NCBI GenBank assembly: GCA_017522255.1
Contig: JAFWZP010000031.1
Location: 1-64,000 of the forward strand
Length of the DNA stretch: 64,000 bases
From: Bacteroidales bacterium
GTDB taxonomy: Bacteria; Bacteroidota; Bacteroidia; Bacteroidales; P3
Reading direction: 5' to 3'
The translations under genes were made by a program, and so were the position numbers. This document shows positions 35,192 through 43,638 of the stretch, piece after piece; position 1 is the first letter of the stretch; every line of letters starts with the position of its first letter. The notes beneath the pieces are model-generated. The model saw only the letters and a list, made by a program, of their open reading frames with translations, was not told the DNA's origin and searched no databases.

Positions 35192-35956
35192 TTATAGTTC
35201 TATTTCGAGTCCATCGTAAGCAAAAAATACATTCGGTGGCAGCATCTTACTCACCTCGCCATAAAGTCCCATTTCGTGACTCATGTGTGTTAGATATGCT
35301 CGCTCAGGTTTTATGTAATTCACCACCTGCAAAGCTTCAGCAAGCGAGAAGTGCGAAAAATGGGGTTCTATTCTAAGAGCATTTATTACCAAAAGCTTAG
35401 TACCCTTTAGCTTCTCCATTTCATGTTCGGATATATAATTGGCATCGGTTATATAAGTAAACTCACCTATGCGATACCCCAATATGGGCAAATCCTTATG
35501 CATAACCTCGATAGGCATTATATTTATATCGCCAACATCAAAAGAAGCATCGCCACTTACTTCCACAAGGTTAGCTTCCGGCAAACCGGGATAAATATGC
35601 TTTTCGAATATATACGAATAATCGCGACGTATGGTTGCTATAGCGTTGGCACGTGCATAAATATCCATCGGACGTTGCTGATAATAATTAAAAGGACGAA
35701 TATCGTCGATACCGGCTACGTGGTCGCGATGTGCATGTGTTATAAGTATGGCATCCAAATGTCTTACCTTGCTCCGCAACATCTGCTCTCTAAAATCGGG
35801 ACCTATATCTATAAGGATATTCTTGCCTTCGACTTCGACCAATGCCGATGTACGCAAACGCTTATCCTTGACATCGGTCGATTCGCAAACCCTACATCTA
35901 CAACCTATAACCGGTAGACCTTGACTTGTGCCTGTACCCAAAAAAGTTATCTTCAT
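35192..35956 (-). CDS. MBL-fold metal hydrolase, PhnP-like
   Basis: This 254-residue protein has FLGTGTSQGLPVIGC followed by CRCRVC at the N-terminus, the metal motif THAHRDHVAGIDD (HxHxDH), TDANY and a C-terminal THMSHEMG. This matches the PhnP/Bacteroidota MBL-fold family, cyclic phosphodiester-type hydrolases. The N-terminal Cys cluster fits the structural zinc site in PhnP. Cytoplasmic. Confidence 0.88.
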   Translation of the reverse strand: MKITFLGTGTSQGLPVIGCRCRVCESTDVKDKRLRTSALVEVEGKNILIDIGPDFREQMLRSKVRHLDAILITHAHRDHVAGIDDIRPFNYYQQRPMDIYARANAIATIRRDYSYIFEKHIYPGLPEANLVEVSGDASFDVGDINIMPIEVMHKDLPILGYRIGEFTYITDANYISEHEMEKLKGTKLLVINALRIEPHFSHFSLAEALQVVNYIKPERAYLTHMSHEMGLYGEVSKMLPPNVFFAYDGLEIEL

Positions 35957-36275
35957 CTACTATATACTTTACATTTTCAACTATTAGCTTTTGGCTTGAT
36001 AAACTAAGCTTATGACTGCAACCAATAGTTCAGTTCTGTAATAACTTCTTTTTTGCATAAAAATTGTATGACCACTGTTTCTTTTTAGTTTTTGACTACA
36101 GCCGATGGTATAGAGAGTAGAAACCATTGGTAAAAGTACAACTATATTGAGCGGAAAAGTACCCAAGTGTCTAAAAATTGACAATAGGGTATCAAACAAA
36201 TAACACCCTACCATAAAAGAATTGATAATAGGGTGTTATTTTACTACAGCAATATCAACGGGCGAAAGATAACTG
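35957..36275. other. Intergenic stretch
   Basis: No convincing gene. It holds a 12-bp perfect hairpin (36199-36240) near the end of the downstream-facing operon. A minus-strand frame at 35984-36214 has no recognisable features. Confidence 0.5.
36199..36240. terminator. Hairpin, possible terminator
   Basis: The 12-bp perfect stem AATAACACCCTA / TAGGGTGTTATT has an 18-base loop. It lies 36 bases past the stop of the small membrane-protein gene, in its direction of reading. The T-tract is weak on both strands. Confidence 0.55.
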
Positions 36276-36491
36276 CTATCCCAAACTTTGTCTGTACTTT
36301 ATATACCAATAGATAAAGAATATAAGCAAACCTACCAAGAAAGCATAAAATGCAATGCTACACCCTTTGTTGTCGACTTTTATTGTTTCGGGAGATTCGT
36401 TTTGTTCCTTTTTAGCTTCCTTTTGGCTTTGTTTTAAATACATTAAAAGAGCCACTATTGCCACAGCTCCCATTATCCATACTAATTCCAT
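36276..36491 (-). CDS. Small two-helix membrane protein
   Basis: This 71-residue protein has two hydrophobic helices (4-19 and 47-66) flanking a charged stretch KQSQKEAKKEQNESPE. No family is recognised. It follows the DUF2851 gene by 20 bp, so is probably co-transcribed. Confidence 0.6.
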   Translation of the reverse strand: MELVWIMGAVAIVALLMYLKQSQKEAKKEQNESPETIKVDNKGCSIAFYAFLVGLLIFFIYWYIKYRQSLG

Positions 36492-36511
36492 AGCCTTTAA
36501 TATTTTATTAT

Positions 36512-37789
36512 TTATTTTCGGTTTATTACTTTATATCCTATATTGCATTCCAAACAGCGTTTCTTTTTGCAATACTCATTATATATCTCTATCAACGCTT
36601 GAGACTGCAACGCATTACTTGGCATCAAATCACCTTCGTCCCATAAGTCGACAATACTATTATGTTCGGCATCCATCTGTTCGAGGAGTTGCAAAGCCAT
36701 ATCCTTGTGTTTTTCTATACCATAATGCGAACCATATTCAAACAAAAGAGGCACCCAAGCATTTATTATCAGCGATATAGTAAACGCCCGCCCGGTAGTT
36801 TTACGTCGTGCTTTGCTTTCTTTGTCAAAATGATAATGATTATCCCAATAGTCCGATGCCTCCACATCCAATAGCGACATCACATCATCATAGTTTTTAG
36901 CTTCCAAAAGTTTTGAGAATAAGTTTTTGGAACGTGCTATTAGCAATGCGAACTGACTAATTCTCAAAGTAGGAAAGCTCGAAGGACGCAAACGGAAAAA
37001 CTTCCACAAATAGCCCTCTATTGGAGTTAGATTATAAGCCTTGCGAAGATACTCGTATTCTTGCTTCAAAGCCAAAGGATATTGGTCTGCAAAATCGGCT
37101 TCCAACATTCCGGCTTGACCAAACATAAGAGCCTCTATCTGAAAAGGCGAAGTACGTACCTTGGCATACAAGTTTAATGGTATCGACTTGGCAAGCAATT
37201 CGAAAGGTAAGGCATTTACTTTACCACCAAAATAGCGGGCAAATATACGATAACAACATTCTTCCCACGAGTTTTTGGTTTCGGCCAACATATCTTTTAC
37301 GTCTTTCGACTTTCGTTCCAATCGTTCGGTGGCCATACGTTCCAAATAAGCAGAGATATAAAACTGACTTATATCCTTTAAATGTTCTATGCAAGGAATA
37401 TTGGCAGACAACGAAGGCTGCAACAATTCTTGGTATCGCTCCCACACACCATCACGTATAAAATCTTTTATCTGCAAGGTAGGCAGAGTGTTCCCATTCT
37501 CGAGGAGCACCTCGCGGTCGTGGTCATACACCACATGCAACACCACATTGTTGTATTTTTTATCCAAATGATGCTTGTGCAGATACCAGTCCGACGACGA
37601 TTTGTGAATCTCTACATTGCCTATCCACTGCATACTTCCCAAACGGATATGAGCATTAAAGAAGTCGGGACCGGCATCGCGATTATATTCACCTACACTA
37701 TCTACCTCCACCTCAACGCCATCGGTAGTGATTAGACTATCTTTAAGCAATCGGTATTTCCACACGTAATGCAAAAAAGCTTCGTTCAT
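36512..37789 (-). CDS. DUF2851 family protein
   Basis: This 425-residue protein opens MNEAFLHYVWKYRLL and has GEYNRDAGPDFFNAHI, WIGNVEIHKSSSDW and VVLHVVYDHD, the signature blocks of DUF2851. The NRDAGPDF/WxGNVEIH blocks resemble a restriction-endonuclease-like core, but activity is unknown. A C-terminal Cys pair region CKKKRCLECNIG could bind zinc. It is widespread in Bacteroidota. Confidence 0.9.
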   Translation of the reverse strand: MNEAFLHYVWKYRLLKDSLITTDGVEVEVDSVGEYNRDAGPDFFNAHIRLGSMQWIGNVEIHKSSSDWYLHKHHLDKKYNNVVLHVVYDHDREVLLENGNTLPTLQIKDFIRDGVWERYQELLQPSLSANIPCIEHLKDISQFYISAYLERMATERLERKSKDVKDMLAETKNSWEECCYRIFARYFGGKVNALPFELLAKSIPLNLYAKVRTSPFQIEALMFGQAGMLEADFADQYPLALKQEYEYLRKAYNLTPIEGYLWKFFRLRPSSFPTLRISQFALLIARSKNLFSKLLEAKNYDDVMSLLDVEASDYWDNHYHFDKESKARRKTTGRAFTISLIINAWVPLLFEYGSHYGIEKHKDMALQLLEQMDAEHNSIVDLWDEGDLMPSNALQSQALIEIYNEYCKKKRCLECNIGYKVINRK

Positions 37790-37803
37790 AATCCTTTGGG
37801 GTA

Positions 37804-38592
37804 TTACTTATTATCCACTGACAATGCCAATCTGAATCCATAGCCTTTGTATTCGTATTCTGGCTTTGCCGAATCGCGTGCCAACACACGGCAATCATTG
37901 GCATTGTTTACCCAACTTCCACCACGCAACACACGATAAGTTCCAAACTCAGCGCCTTGTGGGTCTACCTTTATCGAAGGGTCGTAGGGACCTTTCCAGT
38001 CGTTGCACCACTCGCCAACATTGCCGGTCATATCATAAAGTCCGAGTTCGTTGGGCTTCAAAGTCTTCACATCGTGGGTTTCCATACCCGAATTTTCGGC
38101 ACACCAACCTACGTCGCTCACACTATTGCTGCCACTGAACTTGTCTTTCTTGCGATAGTTGCCCCCACGTGCAGCAAACTCCCACTCTGCCTCGGTGGGC
38201 AAACGGAAGTTCATTCCCGTAAGTTCGTTAAGCTTTTGCAGAAACACCTGTACATCTTTCCAACTTACCTGTTCCACAGGACGATTGTCGCCCACAAAAT
38301 GACTTGGATTATTGCCCATAACCGCAGTCCACAAAGCCTGCGTTACCTCCGTTTCGGCTATACAAAAACTGCTTACCGTAACAATATGAGCAGGATATTC
38401 TTTCTTAAACTTCTCCTTGGCACGCCTCGACTTGTTGCCCATGGTAAAGTTACCTCCATCAACTTCAACCATCACAAATTCCACACCATTAACCGAATAC
38501 GTACGATTTTGGCTCACTGCAATATCCATCATTCCCATCATTGCAGCAACAAAGATTATCAGACTTTTCTTGTAATTTATTATGTTTTTCAT
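37804..38592 (-). CDS. SUMF1/FGE-type secreted protein
   Basis: The product has about 262 residues from ATG 38592, which gives a proper signal peptide; ATG 38625 adds 11 unlikely residues. The formylglycine-generating-enzyme fold is shown by GGNFTMGNKSRR, ETEVTQALWTAVMGNNPSHF, PVEQVSWKDVQVF, FRLPTEAEWEFAARGG, GLYDMTGNVGEWCNDW and VLRGGSWVNN. In Bacteroidota this domain is often non-catalytic (as in GldJ/GldK). No sulfatase gene is adjacent, so a binding or structural role is as likely as enzyme activity. Confidence 0.88.
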   Translation of the reverse strand: MKNIINYKKSLIIFVAAMMGMMDIAVSQNRTYSVNGVEFVMVEVDGGNFTMGNKSRRAKEKFKKEYPAHIVTVSSFCIAETEVTQALWTAVMGNNPSHFVGDNRPVEQVSWKDVQVFLQKLNELTGMNFRLPTEAEWEFAARGGNYRKKDKFSGSNSVSDVGWCAENSGMETHDVKTLKPNELGLYDMTGNVGEWCNDWKGPYDPSIKVDPQGAEFGTYRVLRGGSWVNNANDCRVLARDSAKPEYEYKGYGFRLALSVDNK

Positions 38593-38667
38593 GTTATATG
38601 TATATATATATTGGTATAATATCATTTATAAGTTGTACCGCATATTTTTCTGTTCCTCATCGCCCTC

Positions 38668-40614
38668 CTATATCCTTGTAATATTCCGCATTAGTATTAT
38701 AAAATCGGTCATTACCTTGTAGTTGCGGGCATATAGTAGGTTTAGGCGGTGGCCGTCGAGGTGCGACGAGCTTTGTGCCATATCGTTGGGCGAGAATATT
38801 CCTTTTTTTATGCGGGGCAAAGCCTGCTCGTCGGCTGATGTCTTGCAGTAGCCTACCCAACTGCGTTTGCCCATTGCCACATAGAGGCAGTTTGAATAGA
38901 AATGTTTCTTATTCTTTTGAAACCAAAACAATACGGGCGACAACAATATTATAAGCACTGCTGCCACGATATCGAATATACGTTTGTTGCGTTTGTTTTC
39001 GACAGTGGCTATGGTGTCGATACTTACGGTGTAGAGGTCTTCGGTGGAGTGTATGGTGTTAGTGCCTATAATAAACTGGCTTTCTTGAGGCACTATCTTA
39101 TATTCCACGTTGGCGTTTTGCAAGTTAGCCATAAGGCTTATTATATCTTCGGTGGAAAGGTTTTTGCTACAAAATATCACCTCGTCTATCTTATAAAAGC
39201 GTATAAGCTCCATCAGTTGGTTGACATTGCCTATAAAATGCTTATCGTCGAAGCCTTCAGTGTAGTTGCTTACAAAGCCCACAAAGTCGGCATCTATACC
39301 TATCGATTTGAAGAGATTGGCCACACGGCCGGTTTCGTCCTTGTCGCCAACTATAAGGTAGGACTTCTTTTTGTCGGGGAAGAAGTTGTAGTTTTTGATA
39401 TTCAGCAGATGAAGCACTCCCCTAAATCCTACTACCGATATTACTGCCCACGCCGAGCCCAACAAGATGAGTGCACGCGAATAGCGTTGGGTTTCGTCCA
39501 ACAATGAATAGAACACCAGCAAAGCACATGTGCCCACAAAAAGACCTTTGCATATACGCCCAAGTTTGACCGGCTTGCGATAGCCTCCATATAGGAACAC
39601 ACACAGCAGCCAGATAAGTATATATATTGGTATTACCACATAAGTATATTCGGAAGGGTAATAGTTGATATTGTCGGCCTTGAAGGTTGCCCAAAGGTTT
39701 TTGATGCCCAAAAAGCCAAGATATATAAACACAAAGTCGAGCAAAGGTATGATAATGTTGCTCAAAGCCCTCTTTACGAATGCCAACGATGCCCTGAGCC
39801 ATATAGCTATCTTTATAAAGAAAGTGAATATCTTGGCGTTGGACTGCGAAAGATGCTTTTGTGCAAATATCACCATGGCATTGTAGAAAGTATACACATA
39901 GTTCATGCTTCCTTTCTTGGTGCTTTCGCCTTTGTAGTGTATTATCCTTGCCGACGGCAGATAATAGTTTTTGTATCCTGCCAAAAGTATCCTATACGAA
40001 AAATCGATATCTTCGCCATACATAAAGAAAGTTTCGTCGAGCAAGCCGATTTTGTCCAACACCGTTTTTCGTATCATAAGATAAGCGCCGGGCAGTATCT
40101 CAATCTCGTTGGTTTCGTCCTCGCTCAAATGCCCAAGATAGTAGCGTGCTATGCGTTTCGACTTAGGAAACAAATGTATCAAACCCGATATTTTATAAAA
40201 CGACACTTCGGGCGATGGAAATCCTCTCTTGCTTTCGGGCAGATAGCGTCCTTCGCCGTTTATCATCTTCACACCCAATCCACCACAGTCGGGGTGCGAC
40301 TCCATAAAGTCGATACACTTGCGAAAAGTGTCCTTCTCCACCAAAGTGTCGGGGTTGAGCAGCAAAGCATATTCGCCCGTAATCTGCCGCAATGCCTGAT
40401 TGTTGGCCTTCGAAAAGCCGGGATTGTCGCTATTGGCAATGAGGTGCACCTGCGGAAATTTTTCCCTAACCATGGACACCGACCCATCAACAGAGTTATT
40501 GTCCACCACCCACACTTCGGTATCGATACCTTCGGAGGCTTCGAACACCGAAACAAGGCATTGTTCCAAAAAAAACTTTACATTATAATTGACAATAACT
40601 ATGCTTAGTTTCAT
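38668..40614 (-). CDS. GT2 fused to degenerate polyprenyl sugar transferase
   Basis: This 648-residue protein starts with GT2 (residues 1-240: LSIVIVNYNVKFFLEQCL, NPGFSKANNQAL, LLNPDTLV, MYGEDIDFSYRI). About five membrane helices follow (about 290-420), then a CoA-binding-3 type nucleotide fold (about 430-545: LIVGDKDETGRVANL). The end has one further helix and fragments of a phosphoglycosyl-transferase domain (KRIFDIVAAVLIILLSPVLF, then LPRIKKGIFSPNDM and LDGHRLNLLYARNY). The catalytic DE core of PglC/WcaJ proteins is missing. It probably acts in surface polysaccharide synthesis at the inner membrane. Confidence 0.82.
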   Translation of the reverse strand: MKLSIVIVNYNVKFFLEQCLVSVFEASEGIDTEVWVVDNNSVDGSVSMVREKFPQVHLIANSDNPGFSKANNQALRQITGEYALLLNPDTLVEKDTFRKCIDFMESHPDCGGLGVKMINGEGRYLPESKRGFPSPEVSFYKISGLIHLFPKSKRIARYYLGHLSEDETNEIEILPGAYLMIRKTVLDKIGLLDETFFMYGEDIDFSYRILLAGYKNYYLPSARIIHYKGESTKKGSMNYVYTFYNAMVIFAQKHLSQSNAKIFTFFIKIAIWLRASLAFVKRALSNIIIPLLDFVFIYLGFLGIKNLWATFKADNINYYPSEYTYVVIPIYILIWLLCVFLYGGYRKPVKLGRICKGLFVGTCALLVFYSLLDETQRYSRALILLGSAWAVISVVGFRGVLHLLNIKNYNFFPDKKKSYLIVGDKDETGRVANLFKSIGIDADFVGFVSNYTEGFDDKHFIGNVNQLMELIRFYKIDEVIFCSKNLSTEDIISLMANLQNANVEYKIVPQESQFIIGTNTIHSTEDLYTVSIDTIATVENKRNKRIFDIVAAVLIILLSPVLFWFQKNKKHFYSNCLYVAMGKRSWVGYCKTSADEQALPRIKKGIFSPNDMAQSSSHLDGHRLNLLYARNYKVMTDFIILMRNITRI

Positions 40615-40671
40615 ATCTTTCTGTTGATTTATAATTAGTTTAGCTACTTATGCACCATTTGACTTGTTTTG

Positions 40672-40679
40672 CAAAGGTA
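40672..40679 (-). promoter_or_regulatory. TACCTTTG -7 element
   Basis: The minus-strand TACCTTTG lies about 58 bases before the GT2-fusion start. Confidence 0.55.
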
Positions 40680-40796
40680 CTAAAACTTTTTCAATGCACG
40701 CATTCTTTTCTACAAAAAGGCTCTGCCTTGCCCATCATTGCAAGAGGGCAAAAGCCGAATTGGCATCTACACTTTGTTGTCTATAGCCCCCAAGGC

Positions 40797-41273
40797 TTAT
40801 CCTGCGAAACCTCCGTCGGTGTTTTCTTCTTCGTCTTCGGGCTCCTCGCCGTCGGCAACGTCAGGCTCAGTGTTTGGCAAATAAATCCACTCTATATCGT
40901 CGGCGATAAGAGTGTTGATGCGTTTTCCCTTTTGGCTGCCTACTCCTGCTTTCATGGTTGGGCGAAACTGCACTTTGATGTTGGTTATTTGCTCTGCCGA
41001 CACCTCTTCGGCAGTGCCGACACCCGTTTTCTTACATTCAAGAGTAAGGAAAAACGTGCCTATACCGTCCAATTTCACCGAATGACCTTCGGCCAAATAA
41101 CGTGTCATCACGCTTGGGATTGCACTTAGCACCGCCATTACATCGATTTGACTTACGGTGCATTCTTTTTCGATGTCTTTAGCCAAACGCTTGGCATCGT
41201 AGCAGCTTACGCTTTTGGATACGGGTATCCACTGATCTGTAAGTTTAACATACTTTTTGTTATAAAACGCCAT
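40797..41273 (-). CDS. HU-like DNA-binding protein with acidic tail
   Basis: This 158-residue protein fits the Bacteroidota HU-HIG type (putative histone-like protein): CYDAKRLAKDIEKECTVSQI, LDGIGTFFLTLEC and IKVQFRPTMKAG mark the fold. The last 25 residues are strongly acidic (ADGEEPEDEEENTDGG), unlike E. coli HU. It probably bends or packages DNA. A 22-bp-period array lies about 120-205 bp upstream of its start. Confidence 0.85.
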   Translation of the reverse strand: MAFYNKKYVKLTDQWIPVSKSVSCYDAKRLAKDIEKECTVSQIDVMAVLSAIPSVMTRYLAEGHSVKLDGIGTFFLTLECKKTGVGTAEEVSAEQITNIKVQFRPTMKAGVGSQKGKRINTLIADDIEWIYLPNTEPDVADGEEPEDEEENTDGGFAG

Positions 41274-41390
41274 ATCAAAATTGTTTTATGGGTTAATAAA
41301 ATAAATTTCATACCATTTGAAGAGCGAAAATTCGAAGTTATTTTTCTTCAATCATAAACACTTGATTTTCAAACACTCCATTCTCCACTT

Positions 41391-41478
41391 CTTGACACTC
41401 CAATGTCAGCGTCTTGAGACTCCAATGTCAGCATCTTGAGACTCCAATGTCAGCGTCTTGAGACTCCAATGTCAGCGT
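41391..41478 (+). repeat. 22-bp-period tandem repeat, four units
   Basis: Four adjacent 22-bp units, each containing ACTCCAATGTCAGC; they differ at two or three positions. Directly after, GATTGGAGTCTCAAG is a partly inverted copy, so the end can fold back on the array. Confidence 0.9.
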
Positions 41479-41584
41479 CTTGAGATTGGAGTCTCAAGAA
41501 ATGAAGACTGCAATGTCAACAAAAGAACCCTCCAAAGGTCTCCCAATAACGATGGAAAGTGCATTTTTAGTGTGTGGAATTTTT

Positions 41585-41793
41585 GTGAAAATTTCTTAAG
41601 GCAATTTCTAAAAATTGCTTTGCAGGTGATTTGCGGAATTTTCTTAGGAAGATTTCTACTTTCTTTTGATTGAGCATAGCGGGCTATGCGATTGAAAAAG
41701 AAATAGAAAGATTTCAAGAAAAAACGCAAAGCACGCAAAAGTTCCAAAAATAATATCTAAGCAGGGTAGAACGTGGAATTTTTAGAAGTTGCC
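41585..41793 (-). repeat. Dispersed repeat, copy B
   Basis: Reverse-complement partner of 26941-27215. It contains the perfect palindrome GCATAGC-GG-GCTATGC in its centre. Confidence 0.75.
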
Positions 41794-41973
41794 TTAAGGC
41801 AAACAATTGATTTCGGTTCAATCCCAAAAAGCAATCGGTAGTGCGGTTTACAACCCATGTTGAACGAGCGAAACCCTATGCTTTGCAAGTGGCAAACAAG
41901 GGGGTTTGGAATACAAAGTTTGGCGGCAAAAATAATAATTGTTTATTTGCTTTTCCATTTAAAATATTATGCG

Positions 41974-41981
41974 TAACTTTG
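41974..41981 (+). promoter_or_regulatory. TAACTTTG -7 element for hutH
   Basis: TAACTTTG stands 47 bases before the hutH ATG and fits TAnnTTTG. Confidence 0.6.
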
Positions 41982-42028
41982 CAAATTATTATCACATAGG
42001 TTTAAAATATAGAAAACAGATATAGATT

Positions 42029-43513
42029 ATGATTCACTACATTAATTCAGAACGTTTTACAATCGAACGTGTAAAGGAAATAATATCAAACAACATGCAG
42101 TTGGCACTTTCGGAAGATGCCACAAAACGCATAGAAAAATGCCGTGCTTACTTGGATAACAAAATGGAAACACAAAAAGAACCCATCTACGGTGTTACCA
42201 CCGGATTTGGTTCGTTGTGCAACATTTCGGTAAGCAAAGAAGAATTGTCGCAATTGCAAAAGAACTTGGTTATGTCGCACGCCTGCGGTGTTGGCGACGA
42301 AGTGCCTCAAGACGTGGTACGCCTTATGTTGCTTATGAAGATACAATCGTTGTCGTATGGACATTCGGGAGTTCAATTGCAAACTGTTCAACGTTTGATC
42401 GACTTCTTCAATAATGGAGTATTTCCTGTGGTGTACCAACAAGGTTCGCTTGGTGCTTCGGGCGACTTGGCACCATTGGCACACCTTTGCCTGCCGCTAT
42501 TGGGATTGGGCGAAGTTTACTACCAAGGCAAACGCTACGCTGCCGAAGAGATAAACAATAAATTTGGCTGGCAACCTATCGAACTACAAAGCAAAGAAGG
42601 TTTGGCATTGCTAAACGGAACACAATTCATGAGTGCTTTTGGCACATGGTGTTTGCTCAAAGCCAACAGATTGGTGAAATTGGCCGATATGATTATGTCG
42701 GTATCATTAGATGCTTTCGACGGACGAATAGAACCATTCTGCGACGAAGTTCACCTTGTACGCCCCCACAAAGGACAATTGGAAACAGCACGCAACATAC
42801 GCAAATACACCGAAGGAAGCGAAATAATAAAACGTCGCAAAGAACACGTGCAAGACCCATATTCGTTCCGCTGCGTGCCACAAGTGCATGGTGCTACCAA
42901 AGATAGCGTAAACTACATAGCCTCTGTAATAGAAACCGAAATAAACAGTGCCACCGACAATCCAACCGTATTCCCCGACCAAGACATGGTGGTGAGTGCA
43001 GGCAACTTCCATGGACAACCATTGGCACTTGTATTGGACTTCTTGTCGATAGCCATCGCCGAATTGGGCAACATATCCGAACGCCGCACATATCAATTGA
43101 TAGCCGGCAAACGCGGATTGCCACACTTCTTGGTGGCCAACCCCGGATTGAACAGCGGTTTTATGATACCACAATACACAGCCGCTTCTATAGTAAGCCA
43201 AACCAAACAACTATGCTCGCCGGCTTCGGTAGACTCTATCGAAAGCTCGCAAGGACAAGAAGACCACGTAAGCATGGGTGCCAACGCTGCTACCAAGTGC
43301 TACAAAGTAATGCAAAACGTAGAACGCGTATTGGCAATAGAATTGTTCAACGGAGCACAAGCATTGGAGTTCCGTCGTCCGCTTAAATCGTCGCCTTTCA
43401 TCGAAAACTTTGTAGGCGAATATCGCAAAGTGGTTAACTTTGTAAGCAACGACGAAATAATGTATACTCATATACACAACTCGGTGAAGTTTATAAGCGA
43501 ATACGCTTTATAA
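42029..43513 (+). CDS. hutH: Histidine ammonia-lyase
   Basis: This 494-residue protein belongs to the aromatic amino-acid lyase family. The self-forming MIO cofactor motif ASG is in GSLGASGDLAPLAH. GVTTGFGSL lies near the start. The substrate-selecting pair is S-H in LVMSHACGVG, as in histidine lyases rather than Phe or Tyr lyases. It converts histidine to urocanate. The other hut genes (hutU, hutI, ftcD) are not adjacent. It has its own promoter and a strong terminator, so is a single-gene unit. Confidence 0.9.
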   Translation: MIHYINSERFTIERVKEIISNNMQLALSEDATKRIEKCRAYLDNKMETQKEPIYGVTTGFGSLCNISVSKEELSQLQKNLVMSHACGVGDEVPQDVVRLMLLMKIQSLSYGHSGVQLQTVQRLIDFFNNGVFPVVYQQGSLGASGDLAPLAHLCLPLLGLGEVYYQGKRYAAEEINNKFGWQPIELQSKEGLALLNGTQFMSAFGTWCLLKANRLVKLADMIMSVSLDAFDGRIEPFCDEVHLVRPHKGQLETARNIRKYTEGSEIIKRRKEHVQDPYSFRCVPQVHGATKDSVNYIASVIETEINSATDNPTVFPDQDMVVSAGNFHGQPLALVLDFLSIAIAELGNISERRTYQLIAGKRGLPHFLVANPGLNSGFMIPQYTAASIVSQTKQLCSPASVDSIESSQGQEDHVSMGANAATKCYKVMQNVERVLAIELFNGAQALEFRRPLKSSPFIENFVGEYRKVVNFVSNDEIMYTHIHNSVKFISEYAL

Positions 43514-43535
43514 GATAATCACACACCACAGACAC

Positions 43536-43574
43536 AAAAAGCAGGATATTGAAACAAAATATCCTGCTTTTTTT
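43536..43574. terminator. Bidirectional terminator after hutH
   Basis: The 15-bp stem AAAAAGCAGGATATT / AATATCCTGCTTTTT has a 7-base loop and a T-run, between hutH and the convergent OmpA-family gene. Confidence 0.88.
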
Positions 43575-43638
43575 ATAGGTACAAAAAAACCGGGCAGATT
43601 GCTCCACCCGGAAAGATATTGGGTACTTGTTTAATTTT

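Larger units (their letters stand above)
41274..42028. other. Long intergenic region with repeats
   Basis: This 755-bp region lies between two divergent genes (HU-like and hutH). It holds the 22-bp-period array, dispersed repeat copy B, and the hutH promoter. Reading frames inside the repeat have no recognisable features. Confidence 0.6.

Noticed and set aside
35984..36214. Minus-strand 76-codon ORF
   Set aside because: No family, weak start, and it covers the hairpin region; not supported.
39853..40608. Long plus-strand ORF (251 codons) inside the GT2 fusion gene
   Set aside because: Opposite-strand shadow; the minus-strand protein has clear GT2 motifs.
41391..41478. Possible CRISPR array
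   Set aside because: Units are directly adjacent 22-bp repeats with no spacers and no cas genes nearby.
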